Positions 11,066 through 21,330 are shown, counted from the stretch's first letter. The stretch: 64,000 nucleotides of DNA from Sepiola atlantica (GCA_963556195.1 OY744553.1:11929096-11993095); one strand, 5' to 3'. Notes: a model not told the origin generated them from the letters alone. Translations and numbers: made by a program.

Positions 11066-11437
11066 TGTCAGCTCTTTCAATTTCTCGTATTTGGACTGGT
11101 ACTCATCACCTGGATTAATCTTCAGTCAACCCTCTGGATGTCTTTCCTGATTATGTTTTTCAAATTGTATGACTTGGATGGATTCTATAGATTTAACAAA
11201 AAAGTATGTTTTTGGGGTTGATATATTTGATGTTATATATATTTTATGTATTTTTGTATATATTTTTATATATTTTTTAAGTTTAATTTTATTACCTGTA
11301 GTGGTATAACTGCGGTAATGGTCCTCTGAAGAGAAGAATTATCTTTGAAAACTTATGAGCTAAGGACTTTAAGATACTTTGCTTGAACTTTGAATTCTAA
11401 TAAAATTTGATTAACACCTTATTTTATTACTTCATTT

Positions 11438-11440
<3 letters not shown>
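11065..11440 (+). repeat. Penelope-like element terminal repeat, copy 1
   Basis: About 370 bp align closely to 20185-20525, including GATTATG, TTGTATGACTTGGATGGA, AAGTATGTTTTTGGG, ACTGCGGTAATGGTCCTCTG, GAAGAGAAGAATTATCTTTG and CTAATAAAATTTGATT. Both copies carry a hammerhead-like motif and both end on an (AT)n tract. Assignment to a Penelope-like element rests on the hammerhead (known in PLE pseudo-LTRs) and on the PLE coding fragment close to copy 2. Confidence 0.65.
11320..11368 (+). ncRNA. Hammerhead ribozyme candidate (type I), PLE-associated
   Basis: Stem I is GGTCCT (11320-11325) with AGGACT (11363-11368). The core CTGAAGA is at 11326-11332. Stem II is GAAGA (11333-11337) with TCTTT (11342-11346), containing one G-U pair. 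GAAA is at 11347-11350. A short near-palindromic stem III follows, with the expected cleavage site CTA at 11360-11362. One A-C mismatch lies in stem III; otherwise the secondary structure and all invariant core bases are present. PLE hammerheads often have such minimal stem III and act as dimers. Confidence 0.75.

Positions 11441-11441
<1 letters not shown>

Positions 11442-11518
<77 letters not shown>
11442..11518. repeat. (AT)n tract
   Basis: Pure alternating AT over about 75 bp. Confidence 0.97.
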
Positions 11519-11519
<1 letters not shown>

Positions 11520-11745
11520 GAGGCATGTCTAAAACGTATCCGACCGTAAGCCAGAAAAATATTTCAAATACGTGTCTGGGTTGGGACTCTAATCCCCTTC
11601 AAAGTAGGCCACTTGTGCTTGCACACTTAGCCCACCGATCCATCTACTGCCGGAAACATCTCTGGAAGTCTTCTTTTTGAATGGTGTTCATCTTCTTGAA
11701 TATTTACCGGGCCTGACATAACGATGGCACCACCATATGATTCTT
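11519..11745 (-). pseudogene. mariner-like transposase 3' end with terminal repeat
   Basis: On the minus strand, FQRCFRQ, stop, MDRWAKCAST then YFEGD-like text (one frame break) is the C-terminal signature of Tc1/mariner-family transposases. It is followed by a terminal-inverted-repeat-like end CGAGGCATGTCTAAAACG read on the plus strand from 11519, directly at an (AT)n tract. The catalytic region is absent and an internal stop is present. Confidence 0.7.
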
Positions 11746-11754
11746 TTATAAAGT

Positions 11755-11812
11755 ACTAACCTTCAAGTACTAATCTTCAAGTACTAACCTTCAAGTACTA
11801 ACCTTCAAATGT
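11755..11812. repeat. 14-bp tandem repeat
   Basis: CTAACCTTCAAGTA recurs about four times with one C-to-T change. Confidence 0.85.
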
Positions 11813-12179
11813 CACGTGTCAAAATTTGAGCTCAATCGGATTATTAGTTTACAAATTACAGTTATTTAAGTGAAGCTACTGTTTCAATTTTGTAAAACAA
11901 TGAAATAAAATCTGATTTAAGTGAAGCTACGGCATTAAATTTTCAAAAATTATTTTTTGTTGGGTTTAAACACTTGGAAACAACGTTCTGAATCATCGAC
12001 GCATTAGTGTTTTTGATTGACTGCGAGCAAATGCGGCACCCACTTTGAACACAGCTTCTTCATTGACAAATGTTCGTGCAAAATTGTGAATACACTGTTT
12101 TCTGATATCTCCAGTTCCTCTTGTCTCATGCAACTTCAATTTACAATCGGCCAAAACGAATTTGTGGACTTTTTAAAGA

Positions 12180-12610
12180 TCTAAAATGAGACACTTATAT
12201 CCAATCTTTTGCTCAGGTTTTTATAAAACGATTAGACCAATAATAAACAAAACTCGTCTAGCTACAACCACTGCTGATAATTTTCCTTTCTCCCTCTATG
12301 TACTTAAAACTAAACGGAACTGCCATGAACAGAGTTTCTTTCCCAAAACTACCTGTCCGTGGAACACAATACCTTGGGTCTGCTTCCCAGCTGACTACAA
12401 CATGGTCGTTTTCAAGTCCAATGTAAACAAATTGAGCCGCCCTCTTAAATACTTAAATTCTGACCCATTTCAACCATTGCTACAAATCATCGCATTATTG
12501 TTTCACCGTCCACATGACAAACGGATCAACCCTTATCCTCGAGTGGCCTCCTGACCTTGATAAGTAGTCACTCTTTAGTAAAATAAAGCTCATCATTTTG
12601 ATTGGACCAT
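12180..12610 (+). pseudogene. Jockey-like LINE 3' end (family J)
   Basis: A 122-codon open stretch (12186-12554) translates to LATTTADNFPFSLYVLKTKR, CPWNTIPWVCFPADYNMVVF and FKSNVNKLSR, the closing segment of jockey-superfamily reverse transcriptases (TRxxxxF...WNxLP...SxxxFKxxL). The 3' UTR GAGTGGCCTCCTGACCTTGA recurs in the other family-J copies. The catalytic domains are missing, so the copy is 5'-truncated. Confidence 0.75.
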
Positions 12611-12855
12611 ATGAGAAGACTTTCCAAGCGGATCATCTTCTCCTTCTCTTATGTGTGTGCCTTCAAATAAAATTGTTTCCAAATCTTTACTTTTTCTGAA
12701 GACGTTCGATAATACGAACGAAACCGGTCAAATCTCTTGTTTTTGTTTTTCTCCTGCATTCTAACCTGTTTTCCGTTTGTCTCTTCTTTCAAACATTTTG
12801 TCTACCACGGCATTTCATTTTCATGACTTATCGTGTACCTTACCCCATATATATA

Positions 12856-13073
12856 CAGGGTGTCTCAAAAAAATGTACTCACTCTTAGAATGACGAGAAA
12901 ACCTTTATTTATGAACATAGAGAGAAATGAAATAGCTTCAAATACATGAAACAAATGTAATTGAAAAATCATGTTCGCAAATGTTCAAATTGATGTCCAT
13001 TATAAATTTACTCACTCTTTTGTTTTGTTTCAAATATTCTGAATTAATGAGTGAGTACATTTTTTGAGACACC

Positions 13074-13076
<3 letters not shown>
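12856..13076. mobile_element. 221-bp MITE, mariner/Tc1-type ends, TA target site
   Basis: The left end CAGGGTGTCTCAAAAAAATG then TACTCACTC matches the reverse complement of the right end, with one extra A; the inverted repeat is about 29 bp. TA dinucleotides flank both ends. The interior has no ORF. The right flank is a (TA)n array. Confidence 0.9.

Positions 13077-13155
<79 letters not shown>
13077..13155. repeat. (TA)n tract
   Basis: Pure TA repeat next to the MITE, which inserted at or beside it. Confidence 0.97.
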
Positions 13156-13157
<2 letters not shown>

Positions 13158-13255
13158 TGTAGTCAAACTTCCAGTGTTTAAGCTAAATAGATATTAAGTT
13201 ATAATTCCAGAGCATTTATAAATAGGCAAGAGAAAACTGTATAATCACTTTAAAA

Positions 13256-13350
13256 CACCGGTTCCCGTTAGATCAACGAAGTTAAGTAACGTTGAGCCTG
13301 ACCAGCGCTAAATGGGTGACCATTTCGGAATACCAGTTGCTAGATGTGTC
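13256..13350 (+). repeat. 5S-rRNA-derived sequence (SINE3-type head or 5S pseudogene)
   Basis: The region resembles 5S rRNA from the A box onward: GATCAACGAAGTTAAGTAAC, GTTGAGCC, CAGCGCTAAATGGGTGACCA and CGGAATACCAGTTGCT correspond to 5S GATC..GAAGCTAAGCA, GGGCC, TAGTACTTGGATGGGAGACC and GGGAATACCGGGTGCT. A second copy on the minus strand at 61483-61585 shares GTTAGATNANCGAAGTTAAG and CAACGTTGAGCCTG, so both derive from one repeat family and not from independent 5S genes. Confidence 0.75.
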
Positions 13351-13700
13351 CTAGAGAAAACATGGGCATCACCAGGTTCTATCATGCTCACCGAAAAGTT
13401 ATGACAGATAAAATATCTGCATGACTCCCCGACCACGTGTCTTGACGTTATGGGATATAGATGAAATAGAAAAAGCAAATTTCAACGAAAGCAAAGAGAT
13501 TCATTTTAACAGCCGTTTCTTCAATTGTCCAGACAATCAAGGGTTTCAACTATATCTTGAACTTGAATCTTCTAGAACAATTATTTACCAGAGAACACGG
13601 GGAAAATATCCTCCAAAATCGAAAATTTACTTTAGAAAACACTCTTTAAGAGATATATTTGCCGAAAACAGACGTGTATTAATCCCAAGATCGAAGCACT

Positions 13701-13706
<6 letters not shown>
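13351..13706. other. Unassigned sequence after the 5S-like head
   Basis: It may include the body of a 5S-headed SINE (13351-13420). The open stretch at 13421-13690 ends in the (TA)n tract and has no recognisable domain. Confidence 0.35.

Positions 13707-13772
<66 letters not shown>
13707..13772. repeat. (TA)n tract
   Basis: Pure alternating TA. Confidence 0.97.
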
Positions 13773-13774
<2 letters not shown>

Positions 13775-13867
13775 CATTGAATGAAAATTTAAAAATGAAT
13801 GATGTATCTTTAAATAATAATCTATCCTGATAATAGAAAGCTCAATATATTAGTCAGAGCAATGAAT

Positions 13868-14024
13868 TCAGAAAATGAATTATGAAAATAAAAGTTGTAC
13901 AATTTCAATAGTTATTAAATCATCAGAAGTTCAAAGACATGATAATGAGATCATTCCTTGGTTTTGAACTTTTGATTATGTAATAAATATCGTAATTGTA
14001 CAGCTTTTATTTGCATCATTAATT

Positions 14025-14030
<6 letters not shown>
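13868..14030. repeat. Hairpin (snap-back) inverted repeat beside (AT)n
   Basis: The left arm (13868-13950: CAGAAAATGAATTATG, AAAATAAAAGTTGTACAAT, AAATCATCAGAAGTTCAAA) is imperfectly complementary to the right arm (about 13950-14030: TTTGAACTTTTGATTATG, AATTGTACAGCTTTTATTTG, TTAATTTTCTG). The next bases are an (AT)n tract. Confidence 0.7.
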
Positions 14031-14087
<57 letters not shown>

Positions 14088-14089
14088 TT

Positions 14090-14507
14090 TTTTCAAAACC
14101 ATAACAATGGTGGTGTAAAATGAATAAAATTCATTTTATTCTTACCTTTCGAGAATTACAATTCTCCTTGTCAAAGAGTGTTTTTCTTTTCTTCTTTTTC
14201 TTCATCGTCCGATTGAAATGGACTTCAAGTCAGAAAATCACGTTATGTCTGAAGGCGAGGTCGCGCCAGTTTAAATAAGAAAGGGTATTTAGACATTGTT
14301 TCGTAATAGTATTATTATTTTTTTTTGAAAAACCATAACAATGGTGGTGTAAAATTAATAAAATTTATTTTAATCTTATCTTTCGATATTTACGATTCTC
14401 CTTGTCAAAGAGTGTTTTTCTTTTCTTCTTTTTCTTCATTGTCCGATGAAAATGGACTTCGGGTCAGAAAATCACGTTATGTCTGAAGGCGAGATCGCGC
14501 CAGTTTG
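14090..14507. repeat. Two-copy tandem duplication, 234-bp period
   Basis: CCATAACAATGGTGGTGTAA starts at 14099 and again at 14333. Both copies continue through TCCTTGTCAAAGAGTGTTTT, AAAATCACGTTATGTCTG and GCGCCAGTTT with about 10 percent divergence. Confidence 0.9.
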
Positions 14508-15689
14508 AATTATTATTATTACAATTATCATTTATTTTTCCATTGAAAATAAAAATAAATAGATAATTGTAAGATCTCATCTTCGATTGTTTATTTTTAT
14601 TCTTTCCAGTGTCTCATCAATCCGGCTCTCTGCATTGTCTTCAGCCTTCTTAATACCTATATTACAATTCCCAGAAATACTTCAAGCAAACTACCATTCT
14701 CTCTTAACTATTCATTTATGCAAACATTTTTGTCTACACATTTGCAGACATATTTCGGTCAAAGCTATGCATTTGTTTGCCCACCCCAGTCTGACTGCCT
14801 TTAATGGGTGTGAACATCAAAATGAGTTCATACCTTTAATCAATGTTAATACTACCATAGTGTTCTTCATCTCTCGGCTGACAATGATTCTATCCTATTA
14901 ACCCTTAGCCCTGCGAGGCTCTGGACCTTGATAGGTGGTGACCCAATAGCATTTTAAACTAAAAAGGATTCACAAAGACAAGTCCATTACCGATTGGTTA
15001 TTGACGTTGGGTCGCTCATCCTCCCTATAAAAAAAGAAGCAGAAATAAAACTGTCGAATGCTAATTACGTGACGTTTATGGCGCGAAAACCCGAATAAAA
15101 ACGTCATCGCGGGTTCTAAACCAGCCGGCGCTCGAACATTATTGCCCTAATAAAAAACGCATTCTTCGCAGGCAATCTGGCCTTGTTAATTGATGACACG
15201 CATTTTTTACAGAAAAGTGGGTCCGCTGCATGGCGCGTCATCTTTATTACCGTATCTTTCGCTAGGTCCATTCGTACGTCTGCCTGTCTGTCTGTTTGTC
15301 TCGTCTCATGGGGCGGAGGGGCAGAGAACGGAAAAGAGAGATAAGAGAGAGGGATATATAGTCTCTGACGTGTGTGTCAGTGGAGCGATTCCACGCTTGG
15401 TATCATCTCAATCAGCCCGGCCTTTCAATGTGCACAGTGTGACTGTTGTCGTAATCTGACTATTAAAAGGTTATTAAAAACATTTGAACTCAGTGACATC
15501 TTCATATATATATATATATATATATATTTAATGTATATACACATATTTCATGTATATACACATATAATATAATAAGGTGATATAATATATTGTGTACAGA
15601 TTTTCAATATTTACTTCAACAGTGCTCAATACGTGAGTAAAGATTAATAGTAGTCGTAGTAGTAATAGAAGTAGTAGTAGTAGTAGTAT
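14508..15689. other. Mostly unassigned; short LINE family-J 3' tail near 14880
   Basis: Bases 14880-14940 (TAACCCTTAGCC, CTCTGGACCTTGATAGGTGG) resemble the family-J 3' UTR. The rest (GC-richer 15050-15460, then a short (TA)n at 15504) holds no feature I recognise. Confidence 0.4.
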
Positions 15690-15812
15690 AAAAATATATC
15701 TATTAGAACTAAGCTACACAGGGGTGTCCCTGTTTCATCCTAAGCCTGATGTTTCCTTGCGGGGATGAAACATAGACACCTCTGTGTAGCTTAATTTCAT
15801 AGATATATTTTT
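15690..15812. repeat. Hairpin inverted repeat with about 50-bp arms
   Basis: The left arm AAAATATATCTATTAGAAC, TAAGCTACACAGGGGTGTCC, TGTTTCATCC pairs with the right arm GGATGAAACATAGACACC, TCTGTGTAGCTTAATTTC, ATAGATATATTTTT. The loop is about 22 bp. Confidence 0.85.
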
Positions 15813-16056
15813 ATTTCACTCCTGGTGGAGGAACCCCTTCCTGCTGTCCACCTAGTTTTATGCCTGGCTAGGCGTGGTCAAGTAGGACCTAGTTGATTAT
15901 CAAGGTCGTGTCTCCACTTGGTTTTTGGCCTTCATCTAAGTATTTTCCATTGTCTCGGGGTCCATTCTGTCGCTCTATATGTCCACCTGTTGGAACGCAT
16001 AATAGAAGAAGAAACACCCGGATCAGACAGCAAACTGGAGTAAATGACATTATCAC

Positions 16057-16059
<3 letters not shown>

Positions 16060-16100
<41 letters not shown>
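16060..16100. repeat. (TA)n tract
   Basis: Pure TA; the large inverted repeat follows directly. Confidence 0.95.
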
Positions 16101-16103
<3 letters not shown>

Positions 16104-16170
16104 CGGGTTTCGTCCGTCCGAATCTCTAGTGGATAGAGTAATGTACAGTATTTAAATAAAATTAGGTAAT

Positions 16171-16203
<33 letters not shown>

Positions 16204-16235
16204 CATATATATTACTTAATTTTATTTACATAAGG

Positions 16236-16309
<74 letters not shown>

Positions 16310-16405
16310 CTTAATTTTATTTAAATACTGTACATTACTCTATCCGCTGGAGATACTCGGGTCATCCTGAAATTAAGATACTCAGACGGACGAAACCCGG
16401 GTATC
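16099..16405. repeat. Large inverted repeat with (AT)n in the centre
   Basis: The left arm from 16099 (ACCCGGGTTTCGTCCGTCC, TGGATAGAGTAATGTACAG, TATTTAAATAAAATTA) pairs with the right arm ending at 16405 (TAATTTTATTTAAATA, CTGTACATTACTCTATCC, GGACGAAACCCGGGT). The right arm carries an extra block of about 35 bp near 16355-16385. The centre is (AT)n with a second small copy of TTACTTAATTTTATTTA. Confidence 0.85.
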
Positions 16406-16506
16406 TGCAACGGACACATTAATGTATACTATTTAAATAAAATAATTTATACTAGCTCTTGTATGACTTACGATCGCGTATTTTGATAGTCTTTTCCACC
16501 AACTTA

Positions 16507-16508
<2 letters not shown>

Positions 16509-16574
<66 letters not shown>
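16509..16574. repeat. (AT)n tract
   Basis: Pure alternating AT, directly upstream (plus-strand sense) of the hammerhead candidate. Confidence 0.97.
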
Positions 16575-16577
<3 letters not shown>

Positions 16578-16596
16578 AACATAAACATAGTTTGAG

Positions 16597-16642
16597 TATC
16601 CGACAATTGTTTCAGAACCTCTTCGGCTCCTCCTCAGGGATA
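16597..16642 (-). ncRNA. Hammerhead ribozyme candidate with canonical GUC cleavage site
   Basis: Read on the minus strand: stem I TATCC/GGATA; core CTGAGGA (complement at 16631-16637); stem II GGAGCC/GGTTCT, six pairs including two G-U, loop GAAGA; GAAA; self-complementary stem III ACAA/TTGT; then GTC just before GGATA. Every invariant core position of the CUGANGA...GAAA...NUH consensus is present. A four-pair stem III with no loop suggests activity as a dimer, as reported for Penelope-like and retrozyme hammerheads. Confidence 0.82.
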
Positions 16643-16860
16643 TACTGATGAGCAAAGATTAGATCCGCCAATACACAATCACAAAAAAACAAAACAAAAG
16701 ACAAAAAACAAACAAACAAATTACATTTCAAAATTTTCAGACGAGAAACCTTTTTGCATAAGATGACACTTTGACACCTACTTATCGACACATAAGAAAG
16801 TCGGTCAGCTCAAACTTTTGGCAGGACCGGCTTGAATCGGCTGTCTCCCTTTTCCTAACT

Positions 16861-17050
16861 ACACGCACACACACCAAGACACACTCACACATACACACAC
16901 CCACGTTTATACGCACACATTTTTTATATACTCACAAACACACATACGCACTTATATATAGATGTAAAAACTAAAATAAAAGGATATATATATACACATA
17001 CACACACACATATATATATATATATATACACACACATATATATATTTATC
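16861..17050. repeat. (CA)n/(TA)n microsatellite cluster
   Basis: Imperfect CACACA blocks pass into TATATA blocks. Confidence 0.9.
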
Positions 17051-17139
17051 TATTTTGCGTAATGTATTAAGGATTTAATTTTTTATTTTAACTTCTTACT
17101 AAACATTTTGCTAATAAGCTGCCAAATAGAGTGTTATAT

Positions 17140-17366
17140 ACATTACTAGCGGAACCCGTCGCCCGGCGTTGCACGGGGGAAAGTACTACCTATTGCATGA
17201 CGTCGAATAAAAAAAAGAAACGGCCTATTGTTCATCTTCCGTGTAGGGGAATGTTTTAAATGAAAAAAAAATCGTAGCGAAAAAGAAAAAAGTCTTAGCA
17301 TAGATTGGGATCGAACGCTGAAACTGCCGAATATGAAGCCTAACTTCTAAACCATTGTCCCAATGT
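17140..17366 (-). repeat. tRNA-derived SINE
   Basis: On the minus strand, a Pol III type 2 promoter is visible: A box TGGTTTAGAAG (complement at 17345-17355) and B box GTTCGATCCC (complement of 17308-17317), 28 bp apart. The far end carries ACCCGTCGCCCGGCGTTGCA, a motif also seen near 37467, 37875 and 57720. Confidence 0.65.
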
Positions 17367-19084
17367 TTCCAGTTTAAAAAGTATGTGTAAATACCCCAAT
17401 TAAGCTAAGCTTGTTTATCGACCGAATATAAAGTTCAACTATGACAGAGTTCACGGCATTTGGTGATGAAGTAAAGGAGTTGGCCAAGATTTCTATAATA
17501 TACGTCTTGTAGGTGTATGATTTGGAAAATGTAAATATTTCGGGCTCTACCAGTATGTTGGCGCTTATTCAATTAAGTAAGAAGTCGATTCGATCAAGAA
17601 ATTCAAGAGGCCATCTTGAATGATTAAATCTCGCTGGAACTGTGTTCGTTAATTTCATTCGGTTAATTCCAGAATGAATGTAAATGTAGAAGTTATAGGT
17701 AGAATTACAAGTAACGTAATCTGATATTCGCGAATAATCATCGGAGTGTAAGGGAGCGGTTGTTAAGTTTTTGCGTATTGCTTAATATTATGTAGTATAA
17801 TAATGCCAGACAAATACGAAATAACAATGGGTGTTTTGTTAAAATTATACTGTGTTTATTAGTTCCCGGTGTCGATGAGTGTAGTCACAGTACATAATTG
17901 TTAGGGAGAAAAGTTTTTACTACCACCTATATGGAGTTGGTATTTCGGAGAGTCGTGGCGGCCGGGCCGAATGTAATATTCAGTGTTTGTTTGGAATAAA
18001 GAATAACAGATATACTAAAACACGCTCGAGTGAATAAGTGTAATGTAATGGTGAGTTTAGTAGCCTGTGATGCATGTGGTTATTTTCCTATTCTCCGAGA
18101 AGGTACAGGGGAAAAAACGTCTCTACTTTATATATTAGAAAAGAAAAAGACAATCGCTATTTATTATTTAATTAAAATTATTAACAAATATCAACCATAT
18201 TTACCAACAAATTAAGTTGATCCAACCACAATATTATTTCCCTAATTAATTGAGAATTAGAAAACAGGTTTTTAATATCGACTAGTTATTATTTTTATCT
18301 AGTTCTTTATGATAATCTACTTAATACTTTATTATTTGTAATAATTTTGCGTTATTTTATAAAGGAATTTGTTTTTTTATTTTATTTTATTTTAGATTAA
18401 TTATATTCTCTCTTTCTGTGTCCATCTATATTGATTTTGTCTAATGGACGTTTAATTGGTATTAATTTAAGTTCACTAATTTTATCAGTATGTTCACCCT
18501 TCAATAAACCTCTTCTTTTATGATAAATTCTAAACGTTGTAACTTATTAATTTATAGATCTCCTGGTTACTAATAGTTATCCCATCATCCGGAGTTATAC
18601 CAATACAATCAGTTACATAACATATTATGTATAATAATAACCCACCAAAATAATCTGCAAACTATATCTATAATACTAACATTAATATATATATACATTC
18701 CAAAATTTTAATTAATAGTGGTTTTGATTAACCTATCTTTATTTTCCTTAAGAAAAATGTATTGTTGTTATTAATTATATATTCAAGATCTCTACATCAA
18801 GTTATCCTATGATTAAATTAGTTAACTCAATCCTACCTATCATTGTTAATTATGATACATTAATTACGCGATCCTTCATTATTTGTAATAATTTAATGTT
18901 ATGTTTAAAGAGATAGTGATTTTAATTTCTAATCTTTGTTTTTATTTTTTATTTATTCATTATTCATTTATTTTATTTATTTATTTATTTTTAGTTTTTA
19001 TTTTTATTTATTTATTTATTTATTTATTTAATAGTTATGTGTACATTGTTCTCAAAATACTTATCTAAGGTGAACTTTTTGAAG
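17367..19084. other. AT-rich spacer with (TTTA)n
   Basis: No coding signal. An imperfect ATTT array lies at about 18940-19035. The only longer open frame (18030-18215) has no recognisable domain. Confidence 0.5.
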
Positions 19085-19920
19085 TGCCTGTAATTGTAAC
19101 CTACCTCGTCCTTCTGGTTTAGTAAAGCATTCTTATTAGGAAACAAAACTATAGCCAGTTTTTCATTTAAACACAGAAAAAAGGTAGGGTTGTTTAGTGT
19201 AGGTATTGGTGTCTTTTTTTAAATACTCCATTTCACTACAGGAACTATGCCATTTCTTTTTAGGGATAAAATATATCTAGATAATGAAGTGCCTTTTCTA
19301 TCAGTATTTATGTTGTTAAATGAGCATTTATGGTTTCTATATCTATCCTTAAAATCAGTACTAGTACCCCTATGTAGTAATTTTCAAAATCGGATCATTC
19401 TCTGTAAAAACTGCACTAAGATATACTATATTTTCCATTAAACTTTTTTCTTGTAACGGGCACTCACTTTTATTTCTACAATTACATTTATTATCCTGTA
19501 TGCTAATTACATTGTTTGTATCATTATCCTTTAGTATTTGTCTATTGTGACCGTTGATTATTTTTTCTAAATTATTAGTGCAACTATAACTAAGTTTAAT
19601 TGTGTTTTTGTTAAAGATTTTAGGCAGTGGGTTATTATTAGGGAAATGCTTATTTAACAAGTTAAGAAACATATGCCCACTCTTTGATTTAACTAGTTGG
19701 TTAAACGCAGGTGTATACCAAATAATTTTTCGTTTTCTATTTGTCCTACTTTTATTTCTATTCCTATCATCTTGATATTCGATAGTCGTGTTAATATAAC
19801 CACTATTCCTTAGAGCATTATTGTAAGCACTACTATTTTTATTGAAAATTTCTTCATTAGAAGAATTATTGCTAATTCTATGACCTATGGATAACGGTAT
19901 GTGTTTAATAAAGCTTGGTG
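19085..19920 (-). pseudogene. Penelope-like element, RT C-terminus, linker and GIY-YIG endonuclease
   Basis: The minus-strand translation follows the PLE pattern closely: PPSFIKHIPLSIGHRISNNS and SSNEEIF (near 19900), RKRKIIWYTPAFNQ (near 19720), NKHFPNNNPLPKIFNKNTIK then SYSC (near 19640), CNCRNKSECPL (near 19480), NIVYLSAV (19410-19433; GIY element), YIG (19369-19377), TDFKDRYRNHKCSFNN (near 19345) and LSRYILSLK (near 19265). The frame is open for about 180 codons and then broken by small indels between 19360 and 19395, exactly at the YIG block. The RT catalytic domain is absent, so the copy is truncated. PLEs use the GIY-YIG nuclease for target cleavage; this copy is dead. Confidence 0.88.
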
Positions 19921-19929
19921 GATGGTTTG

Positions 19930-19935
<6 letters not shown>

Positions 19936-19986
<51 letters not shown>
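19936..19986. repeat. (TA)n tract
   Basis: Pure TA between the PLE coding remnant and the PLE terminal repeat. Confidence 0.97.
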
Positions 19987-19989
<3 letters not shown>

Positions 19990-20521
19990 ACGGAGATTCA
20001 GTCTTGTTTTGCTCAATTCGGATTTAACGGGTTTTCTAATTAAACAACGAACTTTGATTTGACTTCGGTTGCACATGTCGGGATTTTGGAACTTGGATTG
20101 GACTTTCTGTATTATTTGATTTATTTATCATTAACATTGAATATTGACACATTTCGCGACTGGACAACTTTGCCGGCCCCTTCAATTTCACGTATATGGA
20201 CTGCTGTTTGTAACTTGGAGTAATGTCTTTCCCGATTATGCTTCTCAATTTGTATGACCTGGATGGACTGTATGGATTCAACAAAAAGTATGTTTTTGGG
20301 TTGATATGTTTGATGTTATGTATTTTTATGTATTTGTGTATATAATTTTATATATTTTCAAAGCGTAATTTTATTACCTGTAGTAGTATAACTGCGGTAA
20401 TGGTCCTCTGAAGAGAAGAATTATCTTTGAAAACTCATGAGCTAAGGACTTAAGGATACTTTGCTTGAACTTTGAACTCTAATAAAATTTGATTGACACC
20501 TTATTTTATTACTTAATTTTA

Positions 20522-20525
<4 letters not shown>
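19990..20525 (+). repeat. Penelope-like element terminal repeat, copy 2
   Basis: Its right 340 bp match copy 1 (11065-11440). The left part, with GGATTTTGGAACTTGGATTG then GACTTTCTG, has the TTGGA-rich style I associate with PLE pseudo-LTRs. It holds the hammerhead candidate at 20402-20450 and ends at (TA)n. Its orientation is opposite to the PLE coding remnant at 19085-19920. Confidence 0.65.
20402..20450 (+). ncRNA. Hammerhead ribozyme candidate (type I), second copy
   Basis: Stem I GGTCCT (20402-20407) with AGGACT (20445-20450); core CTGAAGA at 20408-20414; stem II GAAGA/TCTTT; GAAA at 20429-20432; stem III CTCATGAG palindrome; cleavage site CTA at 20442-20444. Stem III is better conserved than in the 11.3-kb copy (CTCATGAG against CTTATGAG), which supports a common, once-functional ancestor. 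Confidence 0.78.

Positions 20526-20579
<54 letters not shown>
20525..20579. repeat. (TA)n tract
   Basis: Pure alternating TA. Confidence 0.97.
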
Positions 20580-20581
<2 letters not shown>

Positions 20582-20599
20582 TTGAGATAATCCTACCAA

Positions 20600-21330
20600 T
20601 AAACACTTGGTGGTCTTAAAGTCCAATAAGTGTAAAACTAACATCAGATCTGTGTCTAAGGTCTCTAGTTAGATCATTCTACCGCTTGAAAAAGTACCTC
20701 ACTCCTGATGCAATCTTCTATTTGTATAAGAGTCAGATAAGCCTAAGATGGAGTACTGTTGCCACATCTATAGAGGTGCCGCTCATAGCACTCGGTCTTG
20801 TCTTGCCTTGTCAGAGTACAAAATAGACTTCGGGATCTAGTGGGGGTGTCCTCTTCACTTATCTACAGCCTCTTTCTCAGAGAATAGACGTTGCTAGTCT
20901 TTCTCTACTCTATCGTTATTTTCATGGTCAGTGCTCGACTGAGCTCCAATCTTTGGTCCCCTCAGTAACACATTCACAGCAAGAACACGTCTAGCTAAAT
21001 CATTTGTAATAATTTTCGTTTCTTCTTCTTCTATGTGTCTAAAACTAAGCAGGACTTCCATGGGCAGAGTTTCTTTCTAAGAACTGTCTGTCTGTGGAAC
21101 ACAACACCACGGGGCTGATTTCCAGTTCACTACAGCATGGTCGTTTTCAAGTTAAATGTAAACAAATTATTGTTGAGCCGTCTCATAAAGTAATCAATTT
21201 TCAACCCAGATCAAACCATGGTCTGCAATCCTCAATGCTTTGTCTCATCATTCACTTAACACAAAACATTTAACCTTTGTCCTCGGGTAGCCTTTTATCC
21301 TTGATGATTAATAAAATGTTAGTAAAAAAC
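20600..21330 (+). pseudogene. Jockey-like LINE 3' end (family J)
   Basis: With several frame changes the plus strand reads LYKSQI-PKMEYCCHIYRG, STASFSENRRC, TRLAKSFVIIF, FHGQSFF-type and VVFKLNVNKLLLSRL near 21140-21180, colinear with the copies at 12180-12610 and 59440-61290. A TAACCTTTGTCCTCGGGTAG-like 3' UTR follows. The RT catalytic blocks are missing. Confidence 0.7.

Noticed and set aside
13256..13350. Functional 5S rRNA gene
   Set aside because: Several conserved 5S positions are changed, the 5' third is poor, and a second copy shares the same changes.
15740..15765. Hammerhead core at CCTGATGTTTCC
   Set aside because: The core would read CTGATGT, lacking the invariant A, and no consistent stem II follows.
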